Notes under the pieces: generated by a model | Database searches by the model: none | The model's input: the letters and a program-made list of their open reading frames with translations, nothing else | Told to the model about the DNA's origin: nothing | Made by a program: the position numbers and the translations under genes | Source of the DNA: Prevotellaceae bacterium | GTDB taxonomy: Bacteria > Bacteroidota > Bacteroidia > Bacteroidales > UBA932 | Assembly (NCBI GenBank): GCA_031267155.1 | Contig: JAIRZR010000200.1 | Span: forward strand, 1-5,845 | Reading direction: 5' to 3' | DNA: 5,845 nt | Part shown: piece by piece, positions 1 through 5,590 of the stretch | Layout: each line of letters opens with the position of its first letter | How positions within the stretch are numbered: the stretch's first letter is position 1

Positions 1-15
1 GTTTTAAGTCAGTGA
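1..15 (+). CDS. Possible 3' end of an upstream gene
   Basis: Reading from base 1 gives four codons (VLSQ) and then TGA at 13-15, just before the tamL ATG at 18. This would fit an upstream gene in the same operon. A second frame also closes early (TAA at 5-7), so it is unclear which frame, if either, is coding. Too little is visible to name a product. Confidence 0.25.
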   Translation, partial: VLSQ

Positions 16-17
16 AA

Positions 18-2303
18 ATGTTATTAAGCATAATAAAAAGAATGTTTGTGTTTTCCATGATACTGTTCTGTTCGTGCAGCATCACGAGGAAAGTTCCCGA
101 CGGCAGTTATTTGCTGAAGAAGAACAGGATTGTCATATCGGGCGAAGACAGCAGGCTGTCCGTGGACGAAATCAACTCCTACATACGCCAGCGTCCGAAC
201 CGCAGCGACATGTTCAAGTTTCATCTGAAACTGTACAGCATGTCGGGCAGGGACACGAGCAAATGGCTGAACCGCAAGCTGCAGGCATGGGGCGAGGCTC
301 CGGTTATCTTCGATTCCGTCACGAACAAAGCCAGCATCGGCAATATCATGTCATACATGCGGAACATGGGGCTCTACCACGCGGCAGTCAGGGATTCCGT
401 CGCTTACAGGAAGAAAAAGGCTACAGTGTTTTACATCATACAGCCCGGAAATTCATACACCCTCAAAGACATCGAATACAGCATATCCGACACTGCCATA
501 AGGGAATTGGTGCTGTCGGACACCATGCGCCTGCGAACCGGACGAAGATTCTCCGCCAACATGCTCGACCGCGAAAGGGAAGCCATTTCCGCACGCCTGC
601 GAAACAATGGATACTACACCTTCAACAAGAACTTTATCTCGTTCAAAGCCGACAGCGCCATCGGGAACGGTGAGGTCAACCTGAAAATGACCGTGCAGCC
701 CTTTGTCAGGATGGAAGGCGGCAGGAAAACCGAAGCGCCCCATCCCGTGTACAGGATAAACAATGTATATATCTATACCAATTACAATTCCATGCTTGCC
801 GTTACGGATTCGTCCTACGTACAGTCGTTTGACAGCCTGTACAGCGAAAACATGTATCTGATGTACAAGGATTACCGGAATCTCAAGCCCGGAGTTCTTT
901 CGCGCGCCAGTCTGCTGGAAAAAGGCGACATCTACAGCGACGACAGGGTAACCCGCACGTACAACAACCTTTCGGGACTGTCGCTGTTCAAGTCTGTAAC
1001 GATACAGTTCAGGGAATCGGGCGAAGAGCTTCTCGACTGCATCATATTTCTGGATCCGCTTATGATACAGTCGTACGAAGTTGACGTCGAGCTGTCTACA
1101 AATGCGTCGAGCATGATTGGCTTTTCTCCGGGTCTCAGCTACAGGCACAAGAACCTGTTCAAGGGCGCCGAAGCCTTCAGCCTCGATTTCAGGGGCGTGT
1201 TCCAGCGCAGTTTCGGGGCGAAGCATCTCTCGTCGCAGGAATACAATGGCAGGCTTTCCTTCGACATACCGCGTTTCCTGATGCCGGTGTCCATAGGCTA
1301 TTTCAAGACCCAGATTCCACACACGCAGTTCAGTACCTCGTACGTGTACCAGCAGCGTCCCGACTATACGCGGGCGATAGGCAATTTCCGCTTCGGGTAC
1401 AGGTGGAAAAGTTCGGTAACAAACACATTCCAGTTCAATCTTCTGGATTTTAACATGATCAAGATGTACAAGCTGAGTCCCGAATTTTATTCGAACATCA
1501 ACAATCCGTATCTCATGAACATGTATTCCAACCACTTTGTGCTCGGGATGACGGGATCTTTCATCTACAGCAACCAGCCCGAGAATGGACGGAGCCGCTG
1601 GCGGAGAGGCAGTTTCTGGAATTACCGCATAAACGGGGACATAGCGGGAAACCTTGTCAGCTTCTTCAACCGCTACATGCCGACAGCCGGAGACCTGGGA
1701 CACCTTATCGCAGGGATACCTTACAGCCAGTATATCAAGAGCGACATGAACCTGGTTTACGACTGTCCCGTCAACAGCGCAAGCTCGATAGTTTACCGGA
1801 TCTATTTCGGTATCGGGAAGGCATACGGGAATTCCCTTTCGATGCCTTTCGAGAAAATGTTCTATTCGGGAGGGGCAAACAGTCTCAGGGGCTGGCAGGT
1901 GAGGAGCGTCGGACCGGGTTCGGTTACCGCCGATTCCATTGACGTCTTTCCCAATCAGGTTGGCGACCTGAGGCTCGAGCTGAATGCCGAATACCGTTTT
2001 CCCCTTTTCTGGAAATTCGAAGGCGCCCTGTTTGTCGATGCCGGAAATGTCTGGAGTTTGAGTCCGCTGGACACCCGCGAGGGCGCACGCTTCAGTTTCG
2101 ACCGCTTTTACAGGGAAATTGCGGTCAATTCGGGCCTGGGACTGAGGCTGAATTTCGATTATTTTATACTCCGTTTCGATTCGGGATTTAAAATTTATAA
2201 TCCGGGCTTACCGTCGGGAAATCGGGCAGTTACGCCGGGAAAATGGTTCACCGGCGACAATCTCGGGTTCCATTTCGGGATAAATTATCCGTTTAATTAT
2301 TAA
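18..2303 (+). CDS. tamL: TamL: Omp85/BamA-family outer-membrane lipoprotein
   Basis: This is a 761-residue protein of the Omp85 superfamily, in the lipoprotein form that replaces TamA in Bacteroidota. The family inserts or assembles outer-membrane proteins, usually with the inner-membrane protein TamB. Seen: a basic, hydrophobic signal peptide ending in FCSC, with Cys20 the likely lipidated residue (Phe at -3 is unusual). Next comes the family start CSITRKVPDGSYLL, and then a POTRA-like region at about 35-350 that contains GEAPVIFD (92-99) and NNGYY (196-200). A beta-barrel runs from about 355 to the end, with the loop-6 motif LRGW (623-626), the conserved FVDAGNVW (672-679) and an aromatic C-terminal strand ending FNY. 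Length fits the family. The residues after Cys20 lack an acidic surface-export signal, so a periplasm-facing lipid anchor is likely. ATG 18 is preferred; GTG 12 in the same frame overlaps a possible upstream stop and adds only two residues. No tamB follows within the window. Confidence 0.92.
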   Translation: MLLSIIKRMFVFSMILFCSCSITRKVPDGSYLLKKNRIVISGEDSRLSVDEINSYIRQRPNRSDMFKFHLKLYSMSGRDTSKWLNRKLQAWGEAPVIFDSVTNKASIGNIMSYMRNMGLYHAAVRDSVAYRKKKATVFYIIQPGNSYTLKDIEYSISDTAIRELVLSDTMRLRTGRRFSANMLDREREAISARLRNNGYYTFNKNFISFKADSAIGNGEVNLKMTVQPFVRMEGGRKTEAPHPVYRINNVYIYTNYNSMLAVTDSSYVQSFDSLYSENMYLMYKDYRNLKPGVLSRASLLEKGDIYSDDRVTRTYNNLSGLSLFKSVTIQFRESGEELLDCIIFLDPLMIQSYEVDVELSTNASSMIGFSPGLSYRHKNLFKGAEAFSLDFRGVFQRSFGAKHLSSQEYNGRLSFDIPRFLMPVSIGYFKTQIPHTQFSTSYVYQQRPDYTRAIGNFRFGYRWKSSVTNTFQFNLLDFNMIKMYKLSPEFYSNINNPYLMNMYSNHFVLGMTGSFIYSNQPENGRSRWRRGSFWNYRINGDIAGNLVSFFNRYMPTAGDLGHLIAGIPYSQYIKSDMNLVYDCPVNSASSIVYRIYFGIGKAYGNSLSMPFEKMFYSGGANSLRGWQVRSVGPGSVTADSIDVFPNQVGDLRLELNAEYRFPLFWKFEGALFVDAGNVWSLSPLDTREGARFSFDRFYREIAVNSGLGLRLNFDYFILRFDSGFKIYNPGLPSGNRAVTPGKWFTGDNLGFHFGINYPFNY

Positions 2304-2310
2304 TTTATAT

Positions 2311-2318
2311 TAATTTTG
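2311..2318 (+). promoter_or_regulatory. Bacteroidota-type -7 promoter box upstream of the TPR gene
   Basis: TAATTTTG matches the Bacteroidota -7 consensus TAnnTTTG exactly. It lies in the 42-base AT-rich gap after tamL and about 28 bases before the preferred TTG start, leaving a short leader. No convincing -33 TTG/TTTG element is seen about 20 bases upstream, so the box may be weak or fortuitous in AT-rich DNA. If real, the TPR gene can be transcribed independently of tamL. Confidence 0.4.
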
Positions 2319-2345
2319 TGTGATTTTTATAAATATGGATATAGA

Positions 2346-4346
2346 TTGAAAAACGTCGTAAAAAATATTGTCCTGATGCTGTTTCTGGCTGCAAGTACTT
2401 ATTCTTATGCACAGTATGACAAGTATTACTATTTCAGCCGCGGACGCGAACACCTGATAAATTCGCGGTATGCATACGCAATTTCCGACTTCAGTATCCT
2501 TGTCCAGGCAGACAGCAGCCTGTATGAGGGATATTTTTTCAGGGGAATTGCAAAATATAATTTGAACGATTATATAGGGGCTTTGCAGGATTTCAACAGG
2601 GCGCTGCATGTCAACCCCGCCTTTACCCAGGCATATCACTACCGGGCGATAACCTTCTCGCAGCTGAGCCGTTTCGACGAGGCGATGAAGGATTATGAAA
2701 GCGCCATAGATTTGAGACCCGACAACGTGGGGATTTACTTCTCGAGGGGCATTACCTACCTCATGTCGCAAAAGTTCGAGAAATCGATCGGGGACTTCAA
2801 TGTCTTTCTGCGTCACGAACCCAATTCGAGCGACGCCTTCGTGAACAGGGGGACGGCATACCTGATGAGCAAGGATACGGCAAGGGCTTTGGAAGACTAT
2901 AACCGGGCGATATATTTCAGGTCTTTCGACGCCAATCCCTACATCCGCAGGGCGCGCATCTACGCAATGCGGAACGAAAATCAGAAGGCGCTGAAGGATC
3001 TCGACCAGGCAATCAGGCTCGATTCGACAAGCTCGTTCGTGTTTTTCAGCAGGGCGCTGGTGAAGCATGCCCTGGAGGATATCAACGGGGCGCTGAAGGA
3101 TCTGGGCAAGGTGCTCGAACTCGACCCCGACAATGCCCTCAGCTATTATAACAGGGCGCTCATACGTTCGCAGATCGGAGATTACAATAATGCCCTGGAA
3201 GACTACGGGCATGTGGTGGACATCAATCCCGACAATGTCCTCGCCTACTTTAACCGCGCCGCCGTGGAAATCGAGCTTAACGACTACTATGCCGCCCAGA
3301 GGGACTATACAAGGGCAATCGAGCTGTATCCCGATTTTGCAACTGCATACATGAACCGCTCGATTGTGAGAAACCAGATCGGACAGCACGAGGACGCCAG
3401 GAAGGACTACGATATAGCGCAGCAGAAAATAGCCCTGTTCCGCAAGGACGCTTCCGACAGCGTTTTCTCCCTGTTTGCCGACACAAGCCGCACTTTCAAC
3501 AAGCTGCTGGCTCTGGACGCCGAGTTCACAAAGAGAACTTTCAGCAACAAGCTCGAAAACCGGAGAATCGGATTCATGATTCAGCCCCTGTTCAAGTTCT
3601 GCGAGGACGCCCCGAAATCGACGCTCGCGCTGGACAAGCAGTATTTCTTCCCGCCGATAGACGATTTCCTGAAAAACGAAAACCTGCAGAATACGGCGCT
3701 GTCCACTCAAAGTGTTGAAATAAACGATACCGTCACCGGCAAAATGGACATGACGTCCGAAGTCCTGATCCTTAGCGATGATGACAGAATCAGGGCTTTG
3801 GGATATTTTATCAAGGGAATGTCGCAGGCGCAAATCAAGCAGTTTTCCAGCGCCGTCAATTATTTTACCAGGGCTATAACGCTCGATCCGACAAATATTT
3901 TCTACTATCTGAACAGAAGCGCAGTCCAAAGCGAAATGATTGACTTTATCTCCAATATCGAAAATTCAATACCGAAACTGAGCCTCGAAGATAATGTCGT
4001 GAGTTCGAAAAATACAATCAACCAGCATGTCTATGACTACAGGGAGGCTTTCGACGACCTGGCAAAAATCGAATCGCTTAATCCCGATTTCGCTTACCTG
4101 CACTATAACCGCGGAAATCTCCTGTGCCTGTCAAACAAAATGCCCGAAGCAATCGAATCGTACTCAAAAGCAATCGAACGATACCCGTATTTCGCCGAAG
4201 CTTACTTCAATCGCGGACTGGTGTCAATATACCTGCGAGATACCGAAAAGGGATGTATCGATATAAGCAAATCGGGAGAAATGGGCATAGACGAGGCTTA
4301 TTCTATTATTAAAAAATACTGCCTCGATGAAGAAGAAGAGGAATAA
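2346..4346 (+). CDS. Exported tetratricopeptide-repeat (TPR) protein
   Basis: A 666-residue protein made almost entirely of TPRs, which are helix-turn-helix units that form protein-binding solenoids. Residues 1-22 form a clear signal peptide (KNVVK n-region, hydrophobic core, SYA before Gln23), so the protein is predicted to be periplasmic. Ten contiguous 34-residue repeats fill about 25-364, with no gap in register; most carry the pattern Y/F-x-x-R, G/D-ALxDYxxAI and xLxPD. A non-TPR linker covers about 365-480. Further repeats follow at about 483-516, 517-581 (split by an insert of about 27 residues), 582-615 and 616-649. The end, KGCIDISKSGEMGIDEAY followed by KKYC, is a common closing helix of Bacteroidota TPR proteins, and an acidic DEEEEE tail follows it. 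The start TTG 2346 is chosen because it gives a clean signal peptide; the in-frame TTG at 2316 overlaps the promoter box, and ATG 2376 would remove the basic n-region. The binding partner is unknown. Outer-membrane biogenesis alongside TamL is only a guess from position. Confidence 0.88.
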   Translation: MKNVVKNIVLMLFLAASTYSYAQYDKYYYFSRGREHLINSRYAYAISDFSILVQADSSLYEGYFFRGIAKYNLNDYIGALQDFNRALHVNPAFTQAYHYRAITFSQLSRFDEAMKDYESAIDLRPDNVGIYFSRGITYLMSQKFEKSIGDFNVFLRHEPNSSDAFVNRGTAYLMSKDTARALEDYNRAIYFRSFDANPYIRRARIYAMRNENQKALKDLDQAIRLDSTSSFVFFSRALVKHALEDINGALKDLGKVLELDPDNALSYYNRALIRSQIGDYNNALEDYGHVVDINPDNVLAYFNRAAVEIELNDYYAAQRDYTRAIELYPDFATAYMNRSIVRNQIGQHEDARKDYDIAQQKIALFRKDASDSVFSLFADTSRTFNKLLALDAEFTKRTFSNKLENRRIGFMIQPLFKFCEDAPKSTLALDKQYFFPPIDDFLKNENLQNTALSTQSVEINDTVTGKMDMTSEVLILSDDDRIRALGYFIKGMSQAQIKQFSSAVNYFTRAITLDPTNIFYYLNRSAVQSEMIDFISNIENSIPKLSLEDNVVSSKNTINQHVYDYREAFDDLAKIESLNPDFAYLHYNRGNLLCLSNKMPEAIESYSKAIERYPYFAEAYFNRGLVSIYLRDTEKGCIDISKSGEMGIDEAYSIIKKYCLDEEEEE

Positions 4347-4614
4347 GGGCAAAATTCTTTCACACCTGCACCCCGGCGATAAGGTTCACATTCGCGGTTT
4401 TGAGGAAATCGAAGACCGTTCGGACAGGCGTTTTGATGTGAGTGCGAGCAAGATCCCCTTTGGCAATACAGCCGTTTTTGACATGTCCTTTTCCAGCAGC
4501 AGGGATTCCGTAAAACGTCAGGCTACCCGCGCCGTACACAGTTATTTCTTTCTGAAAGGCGTGGAAACGCTTCGGGAGGACGGGATGAACAGCCCATTGA
4601 ATGAAATACTCTAG
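4347..4614 (+). pseudogene. Fragment of a conjugative-element helicase/N6-adenine DNA methylase
   Basis: This open frame resembles, from memory of the family, the methylase core of the very large helicase/N6-adenine methylase proteins of Bacteroidota conjugative elements. Those read roughly FDVVxSNIPFGDxAVFD, then RRQAxRxxHNYFFLKG, xLRxGG, AFITSQGV and NSPxNE. Here one sees FDVSASKIPFGNTAVFD, KRQATRAVHSYFFLKG, TLREDG and then directly MNSPLNE. The fragment is only about 85 codons of a protein normally far longer. It lacks the SAM-binding motif I and the helicase part. It has Lys in place of the catalytic Asn of motif IV (AAG for AAC/T) and misses roughly ten residues around AFITSQGV. The frame opens at ATG 4327, but that ATG lies in the Glu-rich tail of the TPR gene read in another frame, so its first seven codons (MKKKRNK) are not methylase sequence. 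Family-like sequence ends near 4605. Almost certainly non-functional. Confidence 0.72.
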
Positions 4615-4847
4615 TCTGTTTGAATTTGACAAAAACGGTAAATATATCCGGCAAATTAGCAGTCTTGGACAGGGGCCTGGAGAATATATAGTTTTGGAAG
4701 AGTTCTGTATCAATAAGAAAAAAAGAGAAATATACCTGCTTGACCTTCATAAAAAAATTCTCGCATACGATATTGATACGGGAAAATATTTAAGAACTAT
4801 TAATTATAAGCTTGACATGAGCAGTAGCCATTATATTACGTTTTTTA
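4607..4847 (+). pseudogene. 6-bladed beta-propeller gene, fragment 1 (5' end missing)
   Basis: The translation SSLFEFDKNGKYIRQIS followed by LGQGPGEY, then EIYLLDLHKKILAYD and TGKYLRTI, is typical of the abundant Bacteroidales 6-bladed beta-propeller family (DUF5128-like). Those proteins are exported, often lipoproteins, and usually about 350-400 residues, with no settled function. This is the blade 2 region. The signal peptide, lipobox and first blade, expected upstream, are absent, replaced by the methylase fragment. An in-frame ATG at 4601 exists, but no family sequence precedes position 4607. The frame runs to a stop at 4862-4864 only because it enters the MITE-like element. Composition is far more AT-rich than the genes before it: 16 of 60 bases are G or C at 4681-4740, against 34 of 60 at 1201-1260. 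Confidence 0.75.
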
Positions 4848-4860
4848 TACTATGCGTGGG
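4848..4860 (+). repeat. Left terminal inverted repeat of the MITE-like element
   Basis: TACTATGCGTGGG pairs with the right end at 10 of 13 positions. If the flanking TTA/TAA bases are included (from 4845), the match is 13 of 16. Confidence 0.6.
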
Positions 4861-4886
4861 TTAAAATTGTGATATAAAAATGTAGA

Positions 4887-4899
4887 GATACTTCGTGTC
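4887..4899. repeat. Hairpin 1 of the MITE-like element
   Basis: GATAC-TTC-GTGTC: a five-base-pair stem with one G-T pair and a TTC loop. It is the weakest of the seven. Confidence 0.45.
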
Positions 4900-4903
4900 T
4901 TTT

Positions 4904-4918
4904 GACGCCGCAGGCGTC
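4904..4918. repeat. Hairpin 2 of the MITE-like element
   Basis: GACGCC-GCA-GGCGTC: a perfect six-base-pair stem with a GCA loop. Ten bases of it (4907-4916) recur inverted at 5038-5047 inside hairpin 6. Confidence 0.65.
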
Positions 4919-4924
4919 TGATGT

Positions 4925-4968
4925 CGATAACCCCGGGCAAGCGAAGCGCAGCCCGGGGTAAGTTATCG
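4925..4968. repeat. Hairpin 3 of the MITE-like element
   Basis: The outer stem CGATAAC/GTTATCG (4925-4931 with 4962-4968) is stacked on the inner stem CCCGGGC/GCCCGGG (4932-4938 with 4951-4957). A four-base bulge (GTAA) lies on the right arm and a 12-base loop closes the structure. It is the longest stem in the element. Confidence 0.65.
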
Positions 4969-4975
4969 CACTCCA

Positions 4976-4992
4976 GAACTACGAAGTAGTTC
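4976..4992. repeat. Hairpin 4 of the MITE-like element
   Basis: GAACTAC-GAA-GTAGTTC: a perfect seven-base-pair stem with a GAA loop. It abuts hairpin 5, sharing the C at 4992. Confidence 0.65.
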
Positions 4993-5009
4993 AACTCCTT
5001 ACGGAGTTG
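4992..5009. repeat. Hairpin 5 of the MITE-like element
   Basis: CAACTCC-TTAC-GGAGTTG: a perfect seven-base-pair stem with a TTAC loop. Same design as hairpin 7, with a compensated outer pair. Confidence 0.65.
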
Positions 5010-5028
5010 TGACGGAGAGGAGCTTTAC

Positions 5029-5056
5029 CCCGAACTGCGCCTGCGGCTTGTTCGGG
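5029..5056. repeat. Hairpin 6 of the MITE-like element
   Basis: CCCGAAC (5029-5035) pairs with GTTCGGG (5050-5056). A small inner stem GCC-TGC-GGC lies at 5039-5047. It resembles hairpin 3 in layout and may be a diverged copy of the same module. Confidence 0.6.
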
Positions 5057-5068
5057 TTTATCCATCTT

Positions 5069-5086
5069 AAACTCCTTACGGAGTTT
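5069..5086. repeat. Hairpin 7 of the MITE-like element
   Basis: AAACTCC-TTAC-GGAGTTT: a perfect seven-base-pair stem. It is identical to hairpin 5 except that the outermost C-G pair is A-T. Confidence 0.65.
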
Positions 5087-5107
5087 GTCCGCAATGCACA
5101 AAACTGC

Positions 5108-5120
5108 CCCGCGCACTGTA
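5108..5120 (-). repeat. Right terminal inverted repeat of the MITE-like element
   Basis: CCCGCGCACTGTA reads TACAGTGCGCGGG on the minus strand and differs from the left end at three positions. It is followed by TA (5121-5122) and then propeller codons. Confidence 0.6.
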
Positions 5121-5379
5121 TAACAATAAATTATATATGGCAATTATTCCACACGAAACGGATAAAAGCAGTAATTTATTGATGGAACTTGATATAGAAA
5201 CAGGCGAACAGAAAGAGTATCTTGATGCTGATACATATAATTGCGGATGGAACAGACGCTTTTTTACGCCATATAATTTTTTCATTGCAAAACTGAGCAA
5301 TTCTCCAAAATTTGTTGAACTGTTTATGAATACTGTTATGAGTATTGAAAAAGATACTATCCGTCCCTATCTAACTTTA
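5121..5379 (+). pseudogene. 6-bladed beta-propeller gene, fragment 2 (middle blades)
   Basis: The frame reads NNKLYMAIIPHETDK, SNLLMELDIETGEQ, YNCGWN, then NFFIAKLSNSPKFVELFMNT and DTIRPYLTL. This is the expected continuation of the beta-propeller family after fragment 1, including the Asp-Thr-rich blade and the PYLTL strand. The ATG at 5137 is an internal Met, because family-like residues (NNKLY) precede it in frame back to the edge of the MITE-like element. The frame runs on to a stop at 5418, but after about 5379 it has entered the antisense InlB-type fragment. No part of this is likely to give a working protein. Confidence 0.72.
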
Positions 5380-5590
5380 ATCGTAATAACAGCTGTCGCC
5401 TCAAAGATTGCCGTATAGCTTGCGTCCTGCGTAACGGTAATGTCGCGCGGATTGTCCGTATTGACGTCGTGCCACTGCACAAAGCGATGACCTGCATTTG
5501 CCGTAGCCGAAATCTTTGGCGTGGCGCCTATTGCATAAGTGTCTCCTCCTGTAACGCTTCCCATTGCGGGGGTCGCTGGCGACAACGGGC
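5380..5590 (-). pseudogene. Antisense fragment of an InlB/Flg_new_2-type repeat protein
   Basis: The minus strand encodes PAMGSVTGGDTYAIGAT, ISATANAGHRFVQWHD and ITVTQDASYTAIFEATAV. This is one nearly complete unit of the divergent InlB B-repeat (Flg_new_2-like) found in tandem in large surface proteins of Bacteroidales; its marks are GxVTGGGTYxxGAT, GxxFVxW and YTAxFEA. The unit is out of frame with its own preceding strand: VVASD is read in another frame and the shift lies at a run of five C on the minus strand (5568-5572). It carries no start, signal or neighbouring repeats and interrupts the propeller between PYLTL and KNWVQKSD. Edges are uncertain by about 10 bases. G+C is 32 of 60 bases at 5461-5520, higher than in the propeller around it. 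Confidence 0.7.

Larger units (their letters stand above)
4848..5120. mobile_element. MITE-like, hairpin-rich non-coding element of 273 bp
   Basis: This is a non-coding insertion that splits the beta-propeller gene. The ends are imperfect inverted repeats: TACTATGCGTGGG at the left, and CCCGCGCACTGTA at the right, whose complement matches at 10 of 13 positions. A TA dinucleotide lies directly outside each end (4846-4847 and 5121-5122), as expected for a TA target duplication. Deleting the element plus one TA joins the two propeller pieces in frame as HYITFFNNKLYMAIIP, which fits the family. The interior carries at least seven short stem-loops and is G+C-rich (35 of 60 bases at 4921-4980) inside an AT-rich host gene. 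No transposase is encoded, so the element would be mobilised in trans. TA targets are used by IS630/Tc1-type transposases, but that assignment is inference. Confidence 0.68.

Noticed and set aside
453..1703. 416-codon open frame on the minus strand inside tamL
   Set aside because: It is a shadow of the coding frame: the protein has no recognisable domain and the + strand frame has clear TamL motifs throughout.
2310..3929. 539-codon open frame on the minus strand opposite the TPR gene
   Set aside because: It mirrors the repeated codons of the TPR units (recurrent VEILQ-like strings) and has no signal or domain of its own.
4327..4346. ATG 4327 as a true start overlapping the TPR gene by 20 bases (translational coupling)
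   Set aside because: The first seven codons are the Glu-rich TPR tail read out of frame, and the product is a truncated methylase without its catalytic Asn.
4360..4713. 117-codon minus-strand frame across the methylase-propeller junction
   Set aside because: It spans two unrelated fragments and shows no family pattern; the + strand frames match known families.
4992..5086. CRISPR-like repeat pair
   Set aside because: Only two copies of a short palindrome occur, separated by other hairpins and not by a spacer of uniform length; no further copies are seen in the window.
4887..5086. Riboswitch or structured regulatory RNA
   Set aside because: No known aptamer core is recognisable. The region interrupts a gene and is bounded by inverted ends and TA, which a mobile element explains better.
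5137..5418. Independent 93-residue gene starting at ATG 5137
   Set aside because: Family-like propeller residues continue in frame upstream of this ATG, and the last dozen codons come from the antisense InlB-type fragment.
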